NCBI RefSeq assembly: GCF_014334015.1
Contig: NZ_CP060488.1
Coordinates: 620,001 to 684,000, forward strand
Reading direction: 5' to 3'
DNA from: Bacteroides sp. M10
GTDB taxonomy: Bacteria; Bacteroidota; Bacteroidia; Bacteroidales; Bacteroidaceae
Length of the DNA: 64,000 nt
How positions within the stretch are numbered: the first letter of the stretch is position 1; each line of letters starts with the position of its first letter. Below the pieces are notes generated by a model. That model saw only the letters and a list, made by a program, of their open reading frames with translations. It had not been told where the DNA came from and did not search any database. Shown here one piece after another: positions 61,183-64,000 of this stretch. Made by a program: the position numbers and the translations under genes.

Positions 61183-62625
61183 ATGGAAGATTTAAATTTC
61201 AGAAAAGGTGATGCAAAAACCGATGTATTTGGTTCAGACAGAATGTTACAACCCTCTCCGGTAGAGAAAATACCTGATGGACCTACTACTCCTGAAGTCG
61301 CCTATCAAATGGTGAAAGATGAAACATTTGCTCAAACGCAGCCTCGTTTGAATCTGGCCACTTTCGTTACCACCTATATGGACGAATATGCTACCAAGCT
61401 GATGAATGAGGCCATCAACATCAACTACATTGATGAAACAGAATATCCGCGTATCGCTGTGATGAACGGTAAATGTATCAACATCGTTGCCAACTTGTGG
61501 AACTCTCCTGAAAAAGATACTTGGAAAACAGGTGCTTTGGCTATCGGTTCTTCAGAAGCATGTATGTTGGGTGGTGTAGCTGCCTGGTTGCGTTGGCGTA
61601 AGAAAAGACAAGCACAGGGCAAACCATTTGATAAACCAAACTTTGTTATTTCTACAGGTTTCCAGGTTGTTTGGGAAAAGTTTGCACAGTTGTGGCAGAT
61701 TGAAATGCGTGAAGTGCCTTTGACACTTGAGAAAACCACTCTTGACCCCGAAGAAGCTTTGAAAATGTGTGATGAAAACACCATCTGTATCGTACCGATT
61801 CAAGGTGTTACATGGACTGGACTGAATGATGATGTCGAAGCATTGGATAAAGCTCTGGATGCTTACAATGCCAAGACCGGTTATGACATTCCTATCCACG
61901 TAGATGCCGCCAGTGGTGGTTTCATCCTTCCGTTCCTGTATCCGGAAAAGAAATGGGACTTCCGTTTGAAATGGGTACTTTCTATCAGCGTATCCGGCCA
62001 CAAGTTTGGTTTGGTATATCCGGGACTCGGATGGGTTTGTTGGAAAGGCAAAGAATATCTGCCCGAAGAAATGTCATTCAGCGTCAACTATCTGGGCGCC
62101 AACATTACACAGGTAGGTTTGAACTTCTCTCGTCCAGCCGCACAAATTCTGGGACAATATTATCAATTCATCCGCTTAGGATTCCAGGGTTACAAAGAAG
62201 TGCAGTACAACTCCCTGCAAATTGCCAAATATATCCATAGTGAAATAGCCAAGATGGTTCCGTTCGTTAACTACTCTGAAGATGTTGTGAACCCGCTATT
62301 CATCTGGTATCTGAAACCGGAATATGCAAAGAGCGCCAAATGGACTTTGTATGATTTGCAAGACAAACTGTCTCAACATGGTTGGATGGTTCCTGCTTAT
62401 ACATTGCCTTCTAAACTGGAAGATTATGTAGTGATGCGTGTCGTTGTTCGTCAGGGATTCAGCCGTGACATGGCAGATATGCTTCTGGGCGACATCAACA
62501 ATGCCATCGCCGAACTGGAAAAACTGGAATATCCAACTCCTACCCGTATGGCTCAAGAAAAGAATCTTCCGGTAGAAGTCAAGATGTTCAACCACGGTGG
62601 TCGTCGTAAAACCGTAAAAAAATAA
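61183..62625 (+). CDS. gadB: Glutamate decarboxylase
   Basis: A 480-aa PLP enzyme converting glutamate to GABA and CO2 with uptake of a cytoplasmic proton. The PLP lysine is Lys274 in SVSGHKFGLVYPGLGW. Other family residues are in IGSSEACMLGGVAAWLRWRK (cofactor phosphate region), IPIHVDAASGGFILPF (the Asp pairing with PLP nitrogen) and QGWFSRDMAD-like QGFSRDMADMLL near the C-terminus. The N-terminal stretch with FAQTQPRLNLATFVTTYMD is typical of bacterial GAD. Glutaminase follows 8 bp later, forming an acid-resistance pair. The dyad array upstream is the obvious regulatory candidate. Confidence 0.97.
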   Translation: MEDLNFRKGDAKTDVFGSDRMLQPSPVEKIPDGPTTPEVAYQMVKDETFAQTQPRLNLATFVTTYMDEYATKLMNEAININYIDETEYPRIAVMNGKCINIVANLWNSPEKDTWKTGALAIGSSEACMLGGVAAWLRWRKKRQAQGKPFDKPNFVISTGFQVVWEKFAQLWQIEMREVPLTLEKTTLDPEEALKMCDENTICIVPIQGVTWTGLNDDVEALDKALDAYNAKTGYDIPIHVDAASGGFILPFLYPEKKWDFRLKWVLSISVSGHKFGLVYPGLGWVCWKGKEYLPEEMSFSVNYLGANITQVGLNFSRPAAQILGQYYQFIRLGFQGYKEVQYNSLQIAKYIHSEIAKMVPFVNYSEDVVNPLFIWYLKPEYAKSAKWTLYDLQDKLSQHGWMVPAYTLPSKLEDYVVMRVVVRQGFSRDMADMLLGDINNAIAELEKLEYPTPTRMAQEKNLPVEVKMFNHGGRRKTVKK

Positions 62626-62633
62626 AATGATCT

Positions 62634-63599
62634 ATGGATAAAAAAGTAACACTCGCTCAATTGAAAGAAGTGGTACAGGAGGCATACGATCAGGTAAAGA
62701 CCAATACCGGCGGCAAGAATGCCGACTATATTCCTTATCTGGCAAATGTCAACAAGGATCTCTTTGGAATCAGTGTCTGCCTGCTCAACGGGCAGACCAT
62801 CCATGTGGGAGATACTGACTATCGCTTCGGTATAGAATCCGTATCCAAAGTACATACGGCTATCCTGGCACTGCGTCAATACGGTGCTAAAGAAATTCTG
62901 GACAAGATTGGAGCCGACGCAACAGGCTTGCCCTTCAATTCAATCATCGCTATCTTGTTGGAGAACGATCATCCGTCTACCCCACTGGTAAATGCCGGAG
63001 CCATCTCTGCCTGCAGTATGGTGCAACCTATCGGTGACTCTGCCAAGAAATGGGATGCCATCGTAGGAAATGTGACAGACCTATGCGGCAGTGCCCCGCA
63101 ACTGATTGATGAATTGTACAAGTCGGAATCGGACACCAACTTCAACAACCGTTCTATCGCATGGCTGCTGAAGAATTACAATCGGATTTATGATGACCCG
63201 GATATGTCATTAGACCTTTACACCCGCCAGTGTTCATTGGGAGTTACTGCATTGCAGCTTTCCATCGCAGCCGGCACAATCGCCAACGGTGGTGTAAACC
63301 CTGTGACTAAAAAAGAAGTTTTTGATGCCGTCCTGGCTCCTAAAATCACTGCCATGATTGCCGCCGTAGGTTTCTACGAACATACCGGCGACTGGATGTA
63401 CACTTCCGGTATTCCTGCTAAAACAGGTGTAGGTGGTGGTGTGATGGGCGTACTGCCCGGACAGTTCGGTATTGCCGCATTTGCTCCTCCTTTGGATGGT
63501 TCGGGCAACTCCGTGAAAGCGCAATTAGCTATTCAATACATCATGAACAAGCTGGAATTGAATGTATTTAGCAACAACCATATCACCGTTGTTGACTAA
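62634..63599 (+). CDS. glsA: Glutaminase A
   Basis: A 321-aa serine-dependent glutaminase with a beta-lactamase-like fold. The catalytic Ser69-x-x-Lys72 is in ESVSKVHTA, and the substrate loop is VNAGAISACSM. GVTALQLSIAAGTIANGGVNP and PAKTGVGGGVMGVLPGQFGIAAF are further conserved blocks. It releases ammonia from glutamine, directly neutralising acid and supplying glutamate to the GadB encoded 8 bp upstream. A GABA antiporter gene is not in the window and may lie elsewhere. Confidence 0.97.
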   Translation: MDKKVTLAQLKEVVQEAYDQVKTNTGGKNADYIPYLANVNKDLFGISVCLLNGQTIHVGDTDYRFGIESVSKVHTAILALRQYGAKEILDKIGADATGLPFNSIIAILLENDHPSTPLVNAGAISACSMVQPIGDSAKKWDAIVGNVTDLCGSAPQLIDELYKSESDTNFNNRSIAWLLKNYNRIYDDPDMSLDLYTRQCSLGVTALQLSIAAGTIANGGVNPVTKKEVFDAVLAPKITAMIAAVGFYEHTGDWMYTSGIPAKTGVGGGVMGVLPGQFGIAAFAPPLDGSGNSVKAQLAIQYIMNKLELNVFSNNHITVVD

Positions 63600-63630
63600 A
63601 ATTCTCTCAATCTCTTTTATAAGAAAGGTA

Positions 63631-63663
63631 AAGGTTACTATCTATTGATAGTAACCTTTTTCT
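63631..63663 (+). terminator. Terminator of the gadB-glsA operon
   Basis: AAGGTTACTATC pairs perfectly with GATAGTAACCTT over a 4-nt loop and is followed by TTTTC. Confidence 0.85.
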
Positions 63664-64000
63664 ATTCCCCTTACCCTCTTGATTTCCCGCCAATGTTTCA
63701 ATACAAACGGCATCATTTTTCAAATGCTACAAATTGAACTTACCCCTGAACAACTCTAGTTATTAAAATGAGATAGCTGTTATTAACCCGGATAAGGTAA
63801 AGTTTGATTCATTCAATAACGGTTATAACAGCGTCGTGTCTTGTCTCTTCTCAACAAAGATAGAAAGTAATACCTCTTTTCCACCCCTTTTCCTTCGCTG
63901 CTTATAAAGAAAAGTAATAATGCTGTTAAGAAAAGTGACGACGCTATCAAGAAAAGTAATTCATCTTTGGTTTTCAACACCTTACATTCGTTATCACTCC
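63664..64000. other. Gene-free tail of the window
   Basis: No gene is supported. A minus-strand TATCTTTG box (63855-63862) points back toward glsA without an obvious target, and a 21-bp tandem repeat lies at 63907-63960. A gene may start beyond the right edge. Confidence 0.5.
63907..63960. repeat. 21-bp imperfect tandem repeat, about 2.5 copies
   Basis: Units begin at 63907, 63928 and 63949, each starting AAGAAAAGT; the first two continue in parallel (AATAATGCTGTT versus GACGACGCTATC), all differences being transitions. Confidence 0.65.

Overview
The window looks like a chromosome segment from Bacteroides in the strict sense, probably near B. thetaiotaomicron. This is an inference from gene content: two SusC-type receptors with a SusD partner, a hybrid two-component system, GH92/GH78/GH127 enzymes, many lipoproteins, and almost every promoter carrying the Bacteroides -7 box TAnnTTTG with little Shine-Dalgarno sequence.

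Layout. 1-8376: part of a polysaccharide utilisation locus (PUL) on the minus strand: GH127-type enzyme, hybrid two-component regulator, and a SusC receptor cut by the window edge. Two 21-bp-spaced direct repeats with identical geometry precede the GH127 and susC promoters and are the likely operators of that regulator. 8439-25869: mostly housekeeping and stress genes: a small membrane protein, a ThrRS-like/nucleoside kinase fusion, a Na/Pi transporter, a lipoprotein, rubredoxin, a Cys-rich PAS histidine kinase, a run from a Ca2+ ATPase through a HAD phosphatase, ribF and a 29-codon membrane microprotein to a CPBP protease, then sufE, a GH16/LD-carboxypeptidase/M28 cluster, and ptb-buk.

25918-47202 is the most interesting part. 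A membrane-spanning one-component regulator (LamG-like and Kelch ectodomain, one TM helix, SARP-like winged helix plus TPR) is divergent from a seven-gene PUL: susC, susD, LamG lipoprotein, unknown TIM-barrel-like protein, GH92, GxGYxYP-type protein, GH78. Its promoter has four tandem 11-12-bp repeats with a TTAACC core. The whole regulator head and promoter are duplicated upstream of a second GH92 gene; the copied regulator start is dead (stop at codon 2, own promoter deleted), but the operators and forward promoter are kept. I infer one regulon with two transcription units acting on a mannose- and rhamnose-containing glycan.

47328-50446 is an accessory patch: AAA-ATPase/PD-(D/E)XK protein, XRE regulator, an 86-aa orphan, a 61-nt near-perfect palindrome and a candidate small RNA. 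50539-53505 is a large orphan fimbria-like lipoprotein. 53917-58481 is pnp, a thioredoxin-fold lipoprotein without CxxC, greA with an attenuator-like leader, and a HIT gene. 58534-60693 holds two transporters. 60904-63663 is the glutamate/glutamine acid-resistance pair gadB-glsA, preceded by four identical-spacing dyads (TTCTCA-N6-TGAGAA, period exactly 22 bp). The last 340 bases hold no recognisable gene.
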